Origin: Hemileia vastatrix
Lineage: Eukaryota > Basidiomycota > Pucciniomycetes > Pucciniales > Zaghouaniaceae
DNA: 64,000 nt
NCBI GenBank assembly: GCA_030280995.1
Contig: JASXTE010000002.1
Coordinates: 19,613,683-19,677,682, forward strand
Reading direction: 5' to 3'
Part shown: in pieces, positions 11,127 through 22,700 of the stretch
Numbering within the stretch: position 1 is the stretch's first letter
How the letters are laid out: every line of letters begins with the position of its first letter
Made by a program: the position numbers and the translations under genes
Notes under the pieces: generated by a model
Database searches by the model: none
What the model was told of the DNA's origin: nothing
Seen by the model: the letters and a program-made list of their open reading frames with translations, nothing else

Positions 11127-11779
11127 GAGAATGTCCCCATTCTTATAACTTTGCATAAGTGGTTGAGAAATTCCAAAAGAATTATCCTTTCCAATAAAAT
11201 AATTTGATAAATTTGTTTTAGCTGGTCTTCTTTTAATTCTTTATAATAAAAACGTTGTTTCTTCTTCTCTGGCATGATATAACATAAAATAAAATAATAT
11301 AAATCTTGTGATGATTCCACTACTGAGAGCAAGGTTTGAATCCCTTCAGACTCCCATATACCAGTCTTCCTTCTTGTCACAGCATTGAGAGAGTGGATCT
11401 TCCTATGAGCCGAATACTCCTGATTCCAACCTCATAGGGCCCCCCACTGAGCCGAATTCTATGATTCCAATCTCGCCATAAGGTCCTCCAAGCTTCACAC
11501 CAAAAATGGCCTAACACTGAGGCACTAAAAAAAATCATTCCCTAAAATCCAACTACCATCCTAACTTCTGATTCCTTCATCACAATTTTCAAACTTTGCT
11601 ATACAGAAAACCCATAAAATACTTTTGCCAGGCTTCCAATAATAGTATTAACTTTAGACCATGTTAAAGCGCCACAAGTTTCACCTAATTAACCATTATG
11701 CTTTCCTTAGCATCATCACCACCTAAAATTTTAACCTCCTAAAGCTTATCAGCACCCAATTCCAGAAATAATTGAATAA
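11127..11779 (-). other. 3' noncoding region of Ty3 D, outer part
   Basis: Between the polypurine tract and the box array. Short frames here have no recognisable domain and I treat them as noncoding. CCGAATTC-containing segments near 11410 and 11450 repeat loosely. Confidence 0.4.
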
Positions 11780-12747
11780 CCAGTTTAGAGTCTTAGTGGA
11801 CAGTGATAAATTAAAAGATTGAATTGAGTTATCCAAACAAGATTGACATTCCAATTTAAAGTCTTGGTAGACCAAACATATAATCGATTGCCAGTTTATG
11901 GTCTTGGTGGACCAAAGATTGTTTAGGTGCATAAATAACTTGATAAATTCCTAAGTAAGGCCTAGGCTTGACCAAAGATTGAATCAATTTGATAATCCAG
12001 TTTAATGTCATAGTGGACCAACATTTTATCGACAAGTAATCCAGTATAAGGCCATAGTGGTCCAATGAATGTTGAATTATCCTGCAGATATTAATTTTCC
12101 AGTTTAAAGTCATAGTGGACTAAACAATGAATGAACTACCAGTTTAAAGTCATGGTGGACCAAACATTTGATCGATAAGAAATCCAGTTTAAGGTCATGG
12201 TGGACCCAACAGCTTGATAATAATCCAGTTTAGGGTCTTGGTGGACCTAACATTTGATAACACTCCAGTTTAAGGTCTTGGTGGACCTAACATTTGATTG
12301 ATAGAAAAAAATCTGTCTCCGAAAATATCCATAAAATCTTGAACATCCTTGAAATTCAGTTTAAAGTCTTGAAGGACTAATAGCTCCAATATAAAATCTT
12401 TAATGAAAGTCTTGAAAATTAGCCAGTTTAAAGTCTTGGAGGACTAAACAGCTCCAAAATAGGTATAAAAAACATTAAAGATTTTCTTGAAAAGTAGCCA
12501 GTTTAAAGTCTTGGAGGACTAAACAGATGTCTTGAAGTAAAATCCCATAGGTATTGAGTTCCCCTAGACCCTGTTTCCTGTCTAAACTATATGAATAAAC
12601 TAAAAAGAATAGTGACTGAAAAATAAAACTAAGAAATATAATAATTTTTATTTAATTAATTAATTTTTTTATTTTATTATTTTATTTTTAATTTATTTTT
12701 ATTTTCATTTTTTTTATAATTATTTTATTTTATTTTTTTATTTTTTA

Positions 12748-12778
<31 letters not shown>

Positions 12779-13320
12779 TGTTTTATTTTATTTATTTTTT
12801 CAAATTTTAATTTTAATTTTTTTTTTTTAAATTTAAAATAAAAGATTTTAAAAAAGATAGTTTTGAACTAAAAGTTAAAATTTAATTTTTAAAGAAAGAT
12901 AAATGAATGTGAAAAGAAAGATAAAAAAAGTAATAAAAAAAATTTCAAAATAAAATTTTAAAAGATGCCCCCCGACCATTTGATGAGCCGTACCCTCGAC
13001 ATCATACCCACATCCAAGTGCAACTTGATGTAGTTACACAATTTTAAGAAATTGAAAAGAAAATAAAATAAATGAAAGTTTTTAAAAGATAATTTTTATA
13101 ATGATGATCACTGGGTGGGCTCCCTCCAATTTATAAAAATGATTAGAGACCACCAGTGAGCATCACCTTTACAATAATTCATAATATATATTAAAGAAAA
13201 GAAATCACAATCTAACATAAAAAAAAATCAAAAACAAAATAAAATAAAAAGAATCTTGAATCCGGCGTTGAGAGCGGTGTCTCTTAATTCGTTCCAGTTT
13301 ATAGTCTTAGTGGACTTCCT
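11780..13320 (-). repeat. degenerate array of about 15 copies of a short box, 3' noncoding region of D
   Basis: The plus strand repeats CCAGTTTAAAGTCTTGGTGG ACC followed by AACATTTGAT-like spacers. Copies lie near 11781, 11849, 11893, 11950, 11998, 12042, 12102, 12139, 12183, 12226, 12264, 12358, 12423, 12498 and 13294, at spacings of about 35-75 bp. The same core, CAGTTTA..CTCTTGCTGGAGG, recurs in the coding part of pol. See findings. Confidence 0.85.
12625..12965. repeat. T-rich low-complexity (TTTTA)n tract
   Basis: About 340 bp of nearly pure A/T, mostly TTTTA and TTTTTA runs shading into A-rich sequence. It interrupts the box array in the 3' noncoding region of D. Confidence 0.85.
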
Positions 13321-13634
13321 AAAATTAAAAGACAAAGCCAGGATTCAACTAGAAACAGGGAAAATTTTGGAAACGAACATTATGGGGTAATTGTGTATAG
13401 AGCAGCCAGCCCATCAATTACCCCCACACTTGCCAATATTAAATTAAGAAGGTTCCCCTGTCAACACTTCTTCCAATAAATTTAAAATTTTTCCAACACT
13501 ATCTTCACCCATATTTTAAGAATTTTAAGTTTTTGAAAATTTAAAAGAAGGTCTTTTTGAATTTCGTTAAGTTTCATCATAGTTTCGTCGACCATATGCA
13601 GTGTAACGATAGTAAAGTATTTTTTTATAAAAAA

Positions 13635-13765
13635 AGAAGATAGTTTATCCTTGTTGCGGAGGAATCCATAAAATTTCGTAGATATCATAGTGTATCCTCG
13701 TTGCGGAGGTATCCATAAAATTTAGTAAATGTCATAGTTTATCCTCATTGCGGAGGTAGACTTTG
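13635..13765 (-). repeat. three tandem copies of a ~48-bp unit at the 3' end of pol
   Basis: The plus strand repeats TATCCTCGTTGCGGAGGTAT then CCATAAAATTT three times. On the coding strand each unit contains CTCCGCAACGAGGATAAACT. The first copy encodes the last pol residues (LRNEDKL) before the stop at 13732. The core resembles the LQQEVKL boxes elsewhere in pol. Confidence 0.75.
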
Positions 13766-14894
13766 GCACTCCTGGTGCCTCTAGGATAGAACCGTTTCAC
13801 TTGATCGGCTGCTACCCTCTTCTTCAATACTACTTCATCCAACTCTTCTAGCACATATGAACCGCCGGAAACATGCTCCTTGATTTTATACGGTCCATTT
13901 CACCTATCTGCAAACATCTTTCCCCACTGACTTTCCAAACTCCTATTATACACCAGGACCATATCACCTGGGTTCAAAGGTTTCCTTAATCAATGTGCCA
14001 ACCGCTCATCCCAATATCTGACTGATTGATTTCTGATCTTCATCATCCGTGAATATGCCTTTTCTAAATATTCTTCTTTCTTTTCTAGCTGCATCATTCT
14101 TGCACACAATAATTCTTCAGTAGTTTTGACCGTGTCCCAGTCAACTCCAAGATATGATTCAGCTTCTAAATCAACCGGTAAAACTGCTTTCTGTCCAAAA
14201 ACAAGTTCATAAGGTGAAAATCCGGTCGTCCTTTTGGCAGTGATTCGGTCAGCAAATAAAACTAAAGGTAAATAGTGCCTCCACTTTTCGGCACTTGTCC
14301 CACACATTTTAACTAAAGCATCCTTGATAACTTGATGCCCTCTTTCAACCATGCCTTCAGCTTCAGGATAATATGGGGTTGCTACCCTAACCTTTGATGC
14401 AACTTTCAATACGGCCTCTTTAAACTCTGTCCCAATTTCAGGACCTCCATCTACCGTTACCAACTTCATCACCCCATACCTATATACCCAATTATTCAAA
14501 AAAATTCTGCCACATTTTTGGCAGTTAAATTAATAAGAGGCGCTGCCTCTACCCAACCAGATAAATCATCTCTGGCCACAATTAAATATTTATACCGTCC
14601 CTCTTTTATATGAACGGCATCTAAACTAACTCTCCCAAAGAGCGTATGTTCACCGGTCGCGCGTCCAGGTTCTTTTGGCCTTAAATAACTTCGTCTTTGA
14701 CATTCTTCGCATGACTGAACCCACTGTTTAACAGCCATCTTCATGCCAGGCCACCAAAATTGATCAGAAATTCTTCTAAACGTTTCTCCAACGCCTCTAT
14801 GCCCGAGATCTTCATGCAGTGATTTCAAAACTAATTCTTGCCCCTTCTCTTGAGTTATAACTACTTGAGGATTTGGATACCTTCTCCTCATTAA
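13732..14894 (-). pseudogene. Ty3 D integrase, C-terminal part of pol
   Basis: Directly downstream of and in frame with the main pol ORF, after the TGA at 14898-14900. The H-H-C-C zinc finger lies in HEDLGH...CEECQ. The catalytic residues are seen as SLDAVH, VTVDGG and PEAEGMVERGH (D, D, E). A C-terminal GPY motif (NGPYKI) lies near 13890. A run of seven T near 14500 shifts the frame within EFF|LNNW, where an eighth T would restore it. TGA at 13990-13992 and 13900-13902 sit where Arg and Trp are expected. Integrase joins element DNA to the chromosome. This copy is broken, though few changes separate it from an open frame. Confidence 0.88.
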
Positions 14895-14897
14895 ACG

Positions 14898-17800
14898 TCA
14901 ACCAGATAGGTAAAACTTAGATGACTTCCTCTTGATAGCCACCCATTCATCGTCTTCACAATCTTCTGGCCTCTCTAAAGTCAACAAATATTTGACTAAC
15001 AAAAAATAAAAACCAGTCTGACCCCAGACTTCATCTTGAAAATCGATTAATATAACATCAATAGGGACTTCTCTATCACCAATATCACCTGCACATGAAT
15101 GAGCCAATAATCTTTGACCCCTAAATAAATCTTTAATCAAGCTATGTCGACATTTTTCTTCTGAACCTTTGGAGCCTTCGTAAACCGTATTTGAAAATAC
15201 CTCTTTCTCTTTATCCACCCTTTTATTTAAATTCTCTAATTCTCCAACATATACACCATTCCTTAACTTACTACTATCCCACACTACCAATCCATCTTCC
15301 TCTACATACACTACATCTTCTTCTACCTCCTCTCTGCCGAATTTATCTACACCTTTTTCAACACCTTTATTAACATAAAAACTATTTTCCAGTTTATCCT
15401 CTTGGTGGAGGTCATAATCACCATAATCTAAACACAATAGTCCTGCCAGTTTAACCTCATGGGGGAGGTATGGAAAGTCTTCAGCTCCTTTAGTGCTGGC
15501 TTTGATAATAGGTATATCTTCATCGAACTCTTCTGAGTCTGAATCTTCTTCAGTGGGTGGTCTCCTTGATAAACCATCTGGCATAGTAAAAGTTTTGCCA
15601 GGCTTATGAACTAAATCAAACGAAAAATGTTGAATAAAAGCTACCCATCTCGTCATGGGTGCGTTCGGTAAACTTGGGGAATTAATCATCTGGATTAACG
15701 ATTTCGCATCCACTTGCAACTCAAAATGTTGCCCCCACAAAATATGCTGAAGTTTCTTCAGTATTTTCGCCACACCACATAATTCCAATTTTGGTTGAGA
15801 ATATCTTGATTCAACCTCAGTAAATACTACAGATTCATACCTAACTGGCCTGATGTAACCAGCTTTATCCATCTGAGACAAAACCGCCCCAGCTGCAACC
15901 TGACTTGAATCAACTGCTAAATAAATTCTGCCAGCATCTTTTCCATAATCCAACTTGTGCAGGACTAAATCCTTCCCCACAACCTCCTTCAACTTCACAA
16001 ACGCCTTCTCACACTCTTCATCCCACTCCCAGTCTGCATCCTTTCTCGTTAACCGTCTCAATGGAGCTGCCAATGAAGAAAAGTCCTTAATAAACATTCT
16101 AACATATACGCAAACGCCTAAAAACCCTCTAACTTTGGTCGTATTCTTGGGTCTTGGCCAGGACTGAATTTTGTTAACTTTCTTCTTGGACATAATCCTA
16201 CCCTCTCTACATACCACATGGCCTAATATTTCTAAGGCTGGAACACAACATGAAAGTTTTGAACCTGAAATAGTTAAACCAGCCTCTTCAATTCGAAACA
16301 AGATTCTTTCTAAAGTAATTGCAAACTCCCAAATGAATTTGCGTATCCCGGGATTCTCTTCCAACACCTGGTTATCATAGTCGGTTGTTGGTCCCTTAAT
16401 TCCTCCATCATCTATAAAGATTCCAGAATATTGTGGAATTTCATCTTGAAGGATCCAAGCCATCTGAGCTTGATAAACTGCAACCGAATTTGTTGCTCCT
16501 TGAGGTAATCTTGTTAACTGTAAACATCCAAGTGGTGTATCGAATGTAGTGAGAGGCCTTGAGTCCGGATGTAACTCTCTCTCATCATATCCACCCATAA
16601 TATCTCCCAAACCATAACACACTCTCCCTGCAAACTCTTCAACAAACTCCTCAGCACTAGGTGGTATCCAAGCATCCTTTATTGTAACCCTATTTAATTC
16701 CCTAAGATCATGAACAACTCTAAGCTTGCCATTTGGTTTCTTGATACAAAATACCGGACTAGAATAACTTGACGTTGATTGCTCATACAGTCCAGTGCGT
16801 ATCCATTCTCTGACAACTTCGATATAAGCTTCTTTCAATGCAGCTGGAATAGGAATCGGTTTCTGCTGCCACGGTTCATGACATACCACAGGAATCTTGT
16901 AAGGCTCCCCATAGGAATGCTTCAACACACCCCTCTCCTCTTCTACAAAAGCAATGGCCTTCTCTCGCTTGACCATCACATCCAACAACAACTTCTTCTC
17001 TTCTCCAGACAACCAACCATCAGGTCCAAAATTAACAACACCCAGTCTCTCAAAAGTGATTCTTGACGTCTCAGAAAATTCAGGCGGATTCTTTACCAAG
17101 GGACTTTCATAAGGATCTCTTGATAACCTTGGTCTTCTCAAAGGTGGATTTAATTCAGCAGGTAGCGGTTCATTAATAGGTCGAACTTTATTTGCTACTT
17201 TCTTATATTTGGCTGCGTCCACATCTAAATAAACTTGAGGTAAAACATTTTCTTTTGTATCGCCATTAAAACTTTCATCAAGTGAATCTTCTTCATCGTC
17301 AGAATCAGAATAGGAAAAATTAGAAAAATATTTTATTTCATTTTTAAATTTTACCCTTTTCTCCTTTCCCTCGTCTAATTTATAAACAGATTTTCCAACA
17401 CCTTGGCTTCCCTTATCCAACAGTAAATCACCCGTAAAGAAAGTTGGCAGTTTAACCTCTTGCTGGAGAACCGGAATTGAATTTTCACAAAAATTATTTT
17501 TTTGTGTTTTAATTATACTGAGATTTTTTATTTGATTTCGATGTGATTTTTGCAGTTTACCCTCTTTCTGGAGGTCCGTAATAGAAGGAGATACTTGCAG
17601 TTTAACCTCTTGCTGGAGGTCCGGAAACGAATTTTCACAAAAATTATTTTTTTGTGTTTTAATTATACCGAGATTTTTAATCGGGTTTTGATAAGATTTT
17701 TGCAGTTTACCCTCTTGCTGGAGGTCCATAATAGAAGGAGATAATTGCAGTTTAACCTCTTTCTGGAGGCCATAAAACATACCCTTCCAATTTTTATCCA

Positions 17801-18031
17801 ACCTAATTTGGCCCATTTTGCCTTTTTCACCGTTTTTAAATTTAATAGAAAAACCGGGTAAATCCAATAAACATATAGAAAAGTCCAAAATGTATTTGCA
17901 CTCCAAAGTAATATTAACAGAAAGTAATTGAGAATCCACTTGAATTATCTCCAAGTGAGCTGACCTATTGCAATCCGGGATCTCATCCTGAGGAGAGATT
18001 ACAACATTAGAGTGATCAGCCCCTGCTACCC
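14898..18031 (-). CDS. Ty3 D pol: RT and RNase H, entered by -1 frameshift from gag
   Basis: The open frame extends upstream to the slippery site at 18032-18038, so no separate ATG is needed. Residues about 30-190 hold repeats built on LQQEVKL and ENSFPD-like segments. RT follows, with LPQGATNS and the catalytic FIDD (GIFIDDGGIKGP, about residue 510) in place of the usual YxDD. RNase H begins at YLAVDSSQVAAGA. A linker carries two more boxes (LHQEDKL, LPHEVKL). The frame ends at a TGA (14898-14900) just before integrase, probably a mutated sense codon because the frame continues. Protease is not here; it lies at the end of gag. RT copies the RNA genome in virus-like particles. Confidence 0.92.
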
Positions 18032-18040
18032 CAAAAAATG
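18026..18040 (-). promoter_or_regulatory. -1 ribosomal frameshift site between gag and pol of D
   Basis: The minus strand reads CAT TTT TTG GGG TAG in the gag frame. T TTT TTG (18032-18038) fits the X XXY YYZ slippery heptamer. Slipping back one base gives TTT TTT GGG GTA, exactly the open pol frame. I did not identify a convincing downstream pseudoknot by eye. Confidence 0.75.
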
Positions 18041-20635
18041 AGGGCTTCCATCCCTTTCCAACAAAAATAATTCACCAGAAGCTGTCCGTTTAATATGCCG
18101 CTTCTTGGTGCATACACAACACTGGCACAGAGTAGTAATACCTGGCCGTGTTTCCCAACCTTCATCTCCAGGAGGCGCTAACCGCATGTGTAACCTCTGC
18201 ATATCTTCACCAGTGATCTCCAAACTAATCCCCATGCCAGCTTGATACCCTATCCTGGCCTCAAAATCCATCAAAAAAGGACCAACAAGAACAGTTTTGA
18301 CTGCTCCTCTGGCCACATAAAAGTTAACCTTACCAACAGATCCACCAATGCCTAACCTGACATGCTCAGCTGTACCCATCAGCTCTGTTGCATGCCCTCC
18401 GATGCCTCTGAGGTTTCCCCCAGTTCCACTTTTAATTGGAAAGCCTATACTCGTCGCTTGCTCCAATGAAATTAAATTAATTTGAGACCCTGAATCGACC
18501 AAGGCCTTTACTTCTTTACCATTTAGAGTTACCACCAGGTAACCCAGGGGAGCGGAAAAATGCGTATCTACATCTTCCCCAAACTTTTCAGCATTTTCAC
18601 AAATATATTCCACCTCTCCAGTGGAAACCCAACGCCTCGTCAAATGCTTCTTTTGCTTTTCAGCAAGCGCCGGACTAATCGTAAATAACTCCCCTAAAGA
18701 TAAGGGAATCTGCAGTTGATTCACCCTATTCAAAACTGCGTCCATCGCATTAGCTTGACCAGAAACTACTGGTCGCTCATACTGGACCTTTGATTTAACA
18801 ACCTTGGCCCTGGGTACCTCTTGAGGTCCAACCGAGCCATCTTCACCTCCTATAATAACATCTTCACTTTCTATAACCCTAACTCCATCACCAGCTTCTT
18901 GCACTAATCCTGATCCATCGCTAGTCCTTCTTACACCCTCCATTGGGATGGGACCGCTAAAACTTGGTCTGGGTAGAGACGCCAACGGTACGTCCTCCTC
19001 AGAATCCGAATCATCCTCTGGCATAAGCTCACCATTTAAATCAAACATTCCATAACTAGGGGGCCCCATATCAGCGATCCCCTTCTGCATTTTATATAAT
19101 TTGTCCTTAGAGTAAGGGCTCAATTTGTTGGCGGCAGTTTGAGCACTAGAATTCTTGTCCTTAGAGTAAGGGTTCACTTTGTTATTGGCCTTGCCAGGAT
19201 TAGCCCTCAATTGGCTCTGGATGCTACTTTTTGCCTTAGTAGCAGCTGCTCTTCTAGCAGCATTAACATCGTATTCGCCAGCCATACAGCTACCCTCCAC
19301 CTGGGCAACCGTCGCCAGCTCTAAACCACCAAAAGAAGTAGAAAATGTGGCTTTACTGACCTCTTTCTCCTTGCCCTTGTCAGCTTTACCACCATTACCA
19401 TTACCATTTTTGCCATCCTTGGCATTAACATCTTCATCCTTCACCTCTTCAAATCTGGCTCTCCTTTCAGCCGTTAAACTTCTTCTGACCAAATCAGAAG
19501 GAGACTGTCCATCACTGGGCTTGATGAACAAACCATCAGGAAATTTATAAACTTTACCATCAAATAAAACTTGCCCAGCATCCATATCCTTATCAAGAGC
19601 AAAACAAACTGTTGCTCTGTGCCCTCTCCTATTACAATAGGAGCACACCTTTGGCTCATCATAGCCACCTCTATAATTACTACCACCATTCCCACCATTT
19701 CTCCCATTGCCTGGGAAGCGGTTACCGTTGTTATTGCCATTATAATTTCGACGTTCATAACCTCTGGACTGATAAGAAGTCGACGTCGACGAAGAAGTGA
19801 TTGGGGCCTTGTTAGCCTTCTGGGTTTCTTGAACAAATATTTTTAATTGTTTCGTTAAATCGGCCAAATGATCAACCATCTTGTTATCTACACTACCCTC
19901 AACTTTTGCAGCAGGTAGTCCCATTTGAGCCTTCTTGGCCTCCTGGACTTTGACCATAATATCATTGTTTTCAGCCAAAACTTTGCTAACCTTGCTAACA
20001 TATTGAGTGCAGGACTCTTGATATTTGTCCAATGCTAACAACTTGAGATGGGCCTGAATGTTCTCTTTGATAACCTCCAGAGCTGGCAGTTTCTGCTCAC
20101 CATTAGGCAGTTCATTCATCAAATCTTTTCTTGAAAGATCCTTCAAGACGTCCATTCGAATATCCCTGCTGCATGCTGTCCAAAACAAATCTTTTGCTTG
20201 GTTCTCATGCACTAACTTGTCCACCAGAATAAGATATTCAACTACTTCATCAAACTGAACACACAGCTTTTTGAAGTCTGCCATAGAAGTAACACCACCT
20301 TTTGCTTTCCAGTCTCCAACAATTTTATTGAGGTCCATCATAGTAAACCTAACACCCCATCTATCTACCATAGCTTTAGAAAGCTTAACCCAATCCTTGT
20401 CCTTGAATGCCTGCATAGCAATAACCTCTTTTTCCACCTCCCTATCAGCAATAAAAAACCTAACTTGCTTCACCATATCCACATGAGAAGCACCATCAAC
20501 AGCAGCAGCAGCTTCATACCTGCTAATGAACCATTCAACCTCCTCCCCATCAAACTTTGGGCCATCCCAAGAAACAATTCTAACTGAGGGAGTAAGAGGG
20601 TTAGAAGATCCAGAAGCAACAGCAGAAGAAGACAT
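18026..20635 (-). CDS. Ty3 D gag with C-terminal aspartic protease (869 aa)
   Basis: The ATG at 20633-20635 follows a 176-nt leader. Residues about 20-260 match the retrotransposon capsid-type region (VSWDGPKFDG.EVEWFISRYE, KDKDWVKL). A CCHC knuckle, CSYCNRRGHRATVC, lies near residue 335, preceded by an Asn/Gly-rich basic stretch. Two NPYSKDK/SPYSKDK repeats lie near 490-510. The protease has the active-site LVDSGSQINLIS near residue 705. Gag forms the particle and binds RNA; the protease matures it. The protease is in gag rather than at the head of pol, so it would be made at gag level. The stop is TAG three bases after the frameshift site. The frame is fully open. Confidence 0.92.
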   Translation of the reverse strand: MSSSAVASGSSNPLTPSVRIVSWDGPKFDGEEVEWFISRYEAAAAVDGASHVDMVKQVRFFIADREVEKEVIAMQAFKDKDWVKLSKAMVDRWGVRFTMMDLNKIVGDWKAKGGVTSMADFKKLCVQFDEVVEYLILVDKLVHENQAKDLFWTACSRDIRMDVLKDLSRKDLMNELPNGEQKLPALEVIKENIQAHLKLLALDKYQESCTQYVSKVSKVLAENNDIMVKVQEAKKAQMGLPAAKVEGSVDNKMVDHLADLTKQLKIFVQETQKANKAPITSSSTSTSYQSRGYERRNYNGNNNGNRFPGNGRNGGNGGSNYRGGYDEPKVCSYCNRRGHRATVCFALDKDMDAGQVLFDGKVYKFPDGLFIKPSDGQSPSDLVRRSLTAERRARFEEVKDEDVNAKDGKNGNGNGGKADKGKEKEVSKATFSTSFGGLELATVAQVEGSCMAGEYDVNAARRAAATKAKSSIQSQLRANPGKANNKVNPYSKDKNSSAQTAANKLSPYSKDKLYKMQKGIADMGPPSYGMFDLNGELMPEDDSDSEEDVPLASLPRPSFSGPIPMEGVRRTSDGSGLVQEAGDGVRVIESEDVIIGGEDGSVGPQEVPRAKVVKSKVQYERPVVSGQANAMDAVLNRVNQLQIPLSLGELFTISPALAEKQKKHLTRRWVSTGEVEYICENAEKFGEDVDTHFSAPLGYLVVTLNGKEVKALVDSGSQINLISLEQATSIGFPIKSGTGGNLRGIGGHATELMGTAEHVRLGIGGSVGKVNFYVARGAVKTVLVGPFLMDFEARIGYQAGMGISLEITGEDMQRLHMRLAPPGDEGWETRPGITTLCQCCVCTKKRHIKRTASGELFLLERDGSPHFLG

Positions 20636-20790
20636 CCCAATAAGTAATGAAAAGCGTTAACAATCGATAAAATAACAAGCCTCTTGCAGGCCAATAACAA
20701 AAATCCAATTAGAGTTCCAGAAAATAAGCCTCTTGCAGGCTAAGAACGTTCTTGATCCAAGTAAGTCTTTAAAGAAAGCTAGAGAAATTG
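20636..20790 (-). other. 5' leader of Ty3 D
   Basis: Untranslated stretch between primer-binding site and gag ATG. It contains two copies of an AGCCTGCAAGAGGCTTATT-like segment (around 20675-20745), suggesting a small duplication or a packaging structure. Confidence 0.5.
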
Positions 20791-20809
20791 AACCCCACGT
20801 TGGACGCCA
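20791..20809 (-). promoter_or_regulatory. primer-binding site of Ty3 D
   Basis: Two bases after the 5' LTR the minus strand reads TGGCGTCCAACGTGGGGTT. It begins TGG and its complement looks like a tRNA 3' end (GTTC of the T arm through ACGCCA). The tRNA species is not assigned. Confidence 0.75.
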
Positions 20810-20811
20810 AC

Positions 20812-21914
20812 TATGGTAAGGTAAACTCTTACAGTCGCCTTGCTGTAAGCAGAATCCGGAGGAGATGTGTGGATTTAGCTGAAAACCCCGTCCTTCCAAT
20901 AAAAATAACAAAATGGGAATTCTAAATCACTAAGCTAACCAGTCAACTTGGATCTGATTGATAAAAATAATGAAACTCTAAAATAATTAACGCTTATTGA
21001 GATTTAAAGAAAGTGGCTGTTGATAAAAGAAATACTGATAACAACAATTAAGGTGTACCAGTGAAAGATCTGAAAAGATTGACTTTTATGTTTTTATAAT
21101 AATTTGAATTTTTATGAGACAGCAATAATCAAGTCCCAGCGATGAAGACCTTTCTAAAGATACCCTGTATGAATTGTGATTTAAATTGTTGAGTAGTATT
21201 TCTAAAATGTTATATATAAAATATAAAGTTATAAGGGTATTACAATTTATTTAATTTGTTGAGTAATAAAAAAATGAGACCGTGGTGGTTAATGATTAAG
21301 CTGTATGATGTGTCCCCCCCCTCAATTTCGAGTTTGAGAGGCGCTTAAGTATTCCTAGTCACGTACCTAAGTTATCCCCTCCAGAGCTCTTCCAGAGTCA
21401 ATCCGGAGCCCGTACGGAGTCCGTACGGAGTCCGTCCGGACTTCCGGACTCAATTAGAACCTTAAAACTATAATGAAAAATCTAGAAAAATTACACATAA
21501 TAGAGCTACTTCCCCTTTACATACCAAACTAATTTTCGTAGTCTGCGCAGCTCTAATTACCCCGTGAAAATTCATCGAAGCTAAGTAATTTCTGAAAACG
21601 TAAATATTTCTATAAAACTTTAAAATTCATTTAAAAATCTAAGAAAAATAGTAAAAATTCTGGGAAAATTTCCCAAGGTTCTTGAGTGACTTGACTTGAT
21701 ACTTATAAATTTTTCAGACCGTAAAAATAAGTTTTCTCTGCAAAATAAATTGTTTTTGTGTAGGCATTCGCTCGTGACCAATTTCTTCATATTTAAAACT
21801 CAAATAAATTAAATAAAACCCTTTTATATATAAAAAAATAATAACGCCAATCTTGCACGCCGTAATAACTCCATTTACGTACTTAGGTGCCATACTAAAC
21901 TTTAGGCTACCACA
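20812..21914 (-). repeat. 5' LTR of Ty3 D
   Basis: Same length and termini as 10010-11112, with about 16 differences by eye (about 1.5%). It should hold the element promoter. The CpG-rich GGAGTCCGTACGG cluster is near 21395-21450. Confidence 0.9.
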
Positions 21915-21918
21915 CCGG

Positions 21919-22700
21919 CTGATTGAATGAATGGTGCTTCAGAATTTCAAGTAAGTATTTTACTTCTAAAATATATCTGATACAATGATTATGTATTTAA
22001 TTACTTATTTTAATCTTAAAAATATAGATGATAATTTTGTAACTGCTTTTATCCTTTTTATGCATTTATAAAATTCATAAGGAAGATAGGGTCCTGATAC
22101 TAGAAGAATTAACCTTTATTTAAGATACATAATCAAATTCTGTTAATTTTTAATTATTTTAGAAAAGGAGAAGTGAAAGTGCCTCATTGATTCAATTTTT
22201 TTTTAAAAAAAAAATTGCTATGTTTTATTTTTATGGTTTTGTGTATTTTATAAAGTATGCTAAATTATAATATTTGAGAGGAAGTATTTCTATTTTTTTA
22301 GAAATATAATTCATTTAAATAGAAAATAAATTCATGCACCGGCTAAAAATTCCTGTAATACATCTAAGAAAACTTCATTTTGTATGGTATCATCAATAAG
22401 ATTGAAGATTTGGATTCTGAAAAAATGGATGATTAATCAAGAATTCACTGGTGTTTTTTAATGTTCTCAGTAATATTAACAAAATTTATTACAAATTTCA
22501 AAAGTAATTCTCATGAAAGATATAAATAATTCTATTTCTTCTTCTTCTTCAACTTTAATTCAAAAAGATGATCTAAATATATTTAATCAAAAAATATTGT
22601 TGATTGAGAGTATTGTTATTATTTCCTTATTCTGATTTAAATTGAGCTTTGAATACACTTTCATAATTCTTTCTATAAAGACTCATCCATTCTTGGTCAA
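21919..22700. other. AT-rich non-coding right part of T1
   Basis: No ORF or repeat recognised. Near 22715-22790 there are tandem CTCAGTCTGA-like 12-mers, which also occur inside M1 (39225-39290). This supports a common origin of T1 and M1. Confidence 0.55.

Larger units (their letters stand above)
10010..21914 (-). mobile_element. Ty3-type LTR retrotransposon D, young and nearly intact (11.9 kb)
   Basis: Two LTRs of exactly 1103 bp (20812-21914 is the 5' one, 10010-11112 the 3' one) differ by about 16 substitutions by eye and no indel. CCGG flanks both ends (10006-10009, 21915-21918). In order on the minus strand come a primer-binding site, gag with a fused protease, pol with RT, RNase H and integrase, a 2.6-kb repeat-rich 3' noncoding region, and a polypurine tract. 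Only three TGA codons and one homopolymer frameshift disturb pol. It is inserted in T1. Confidence 0.93.

Noticed and set aside
15191..20486. Many plus-strand frames inside Ty3 D
   Set aside because: They are antisense shadows of gag and pol. None has a domain or start context.
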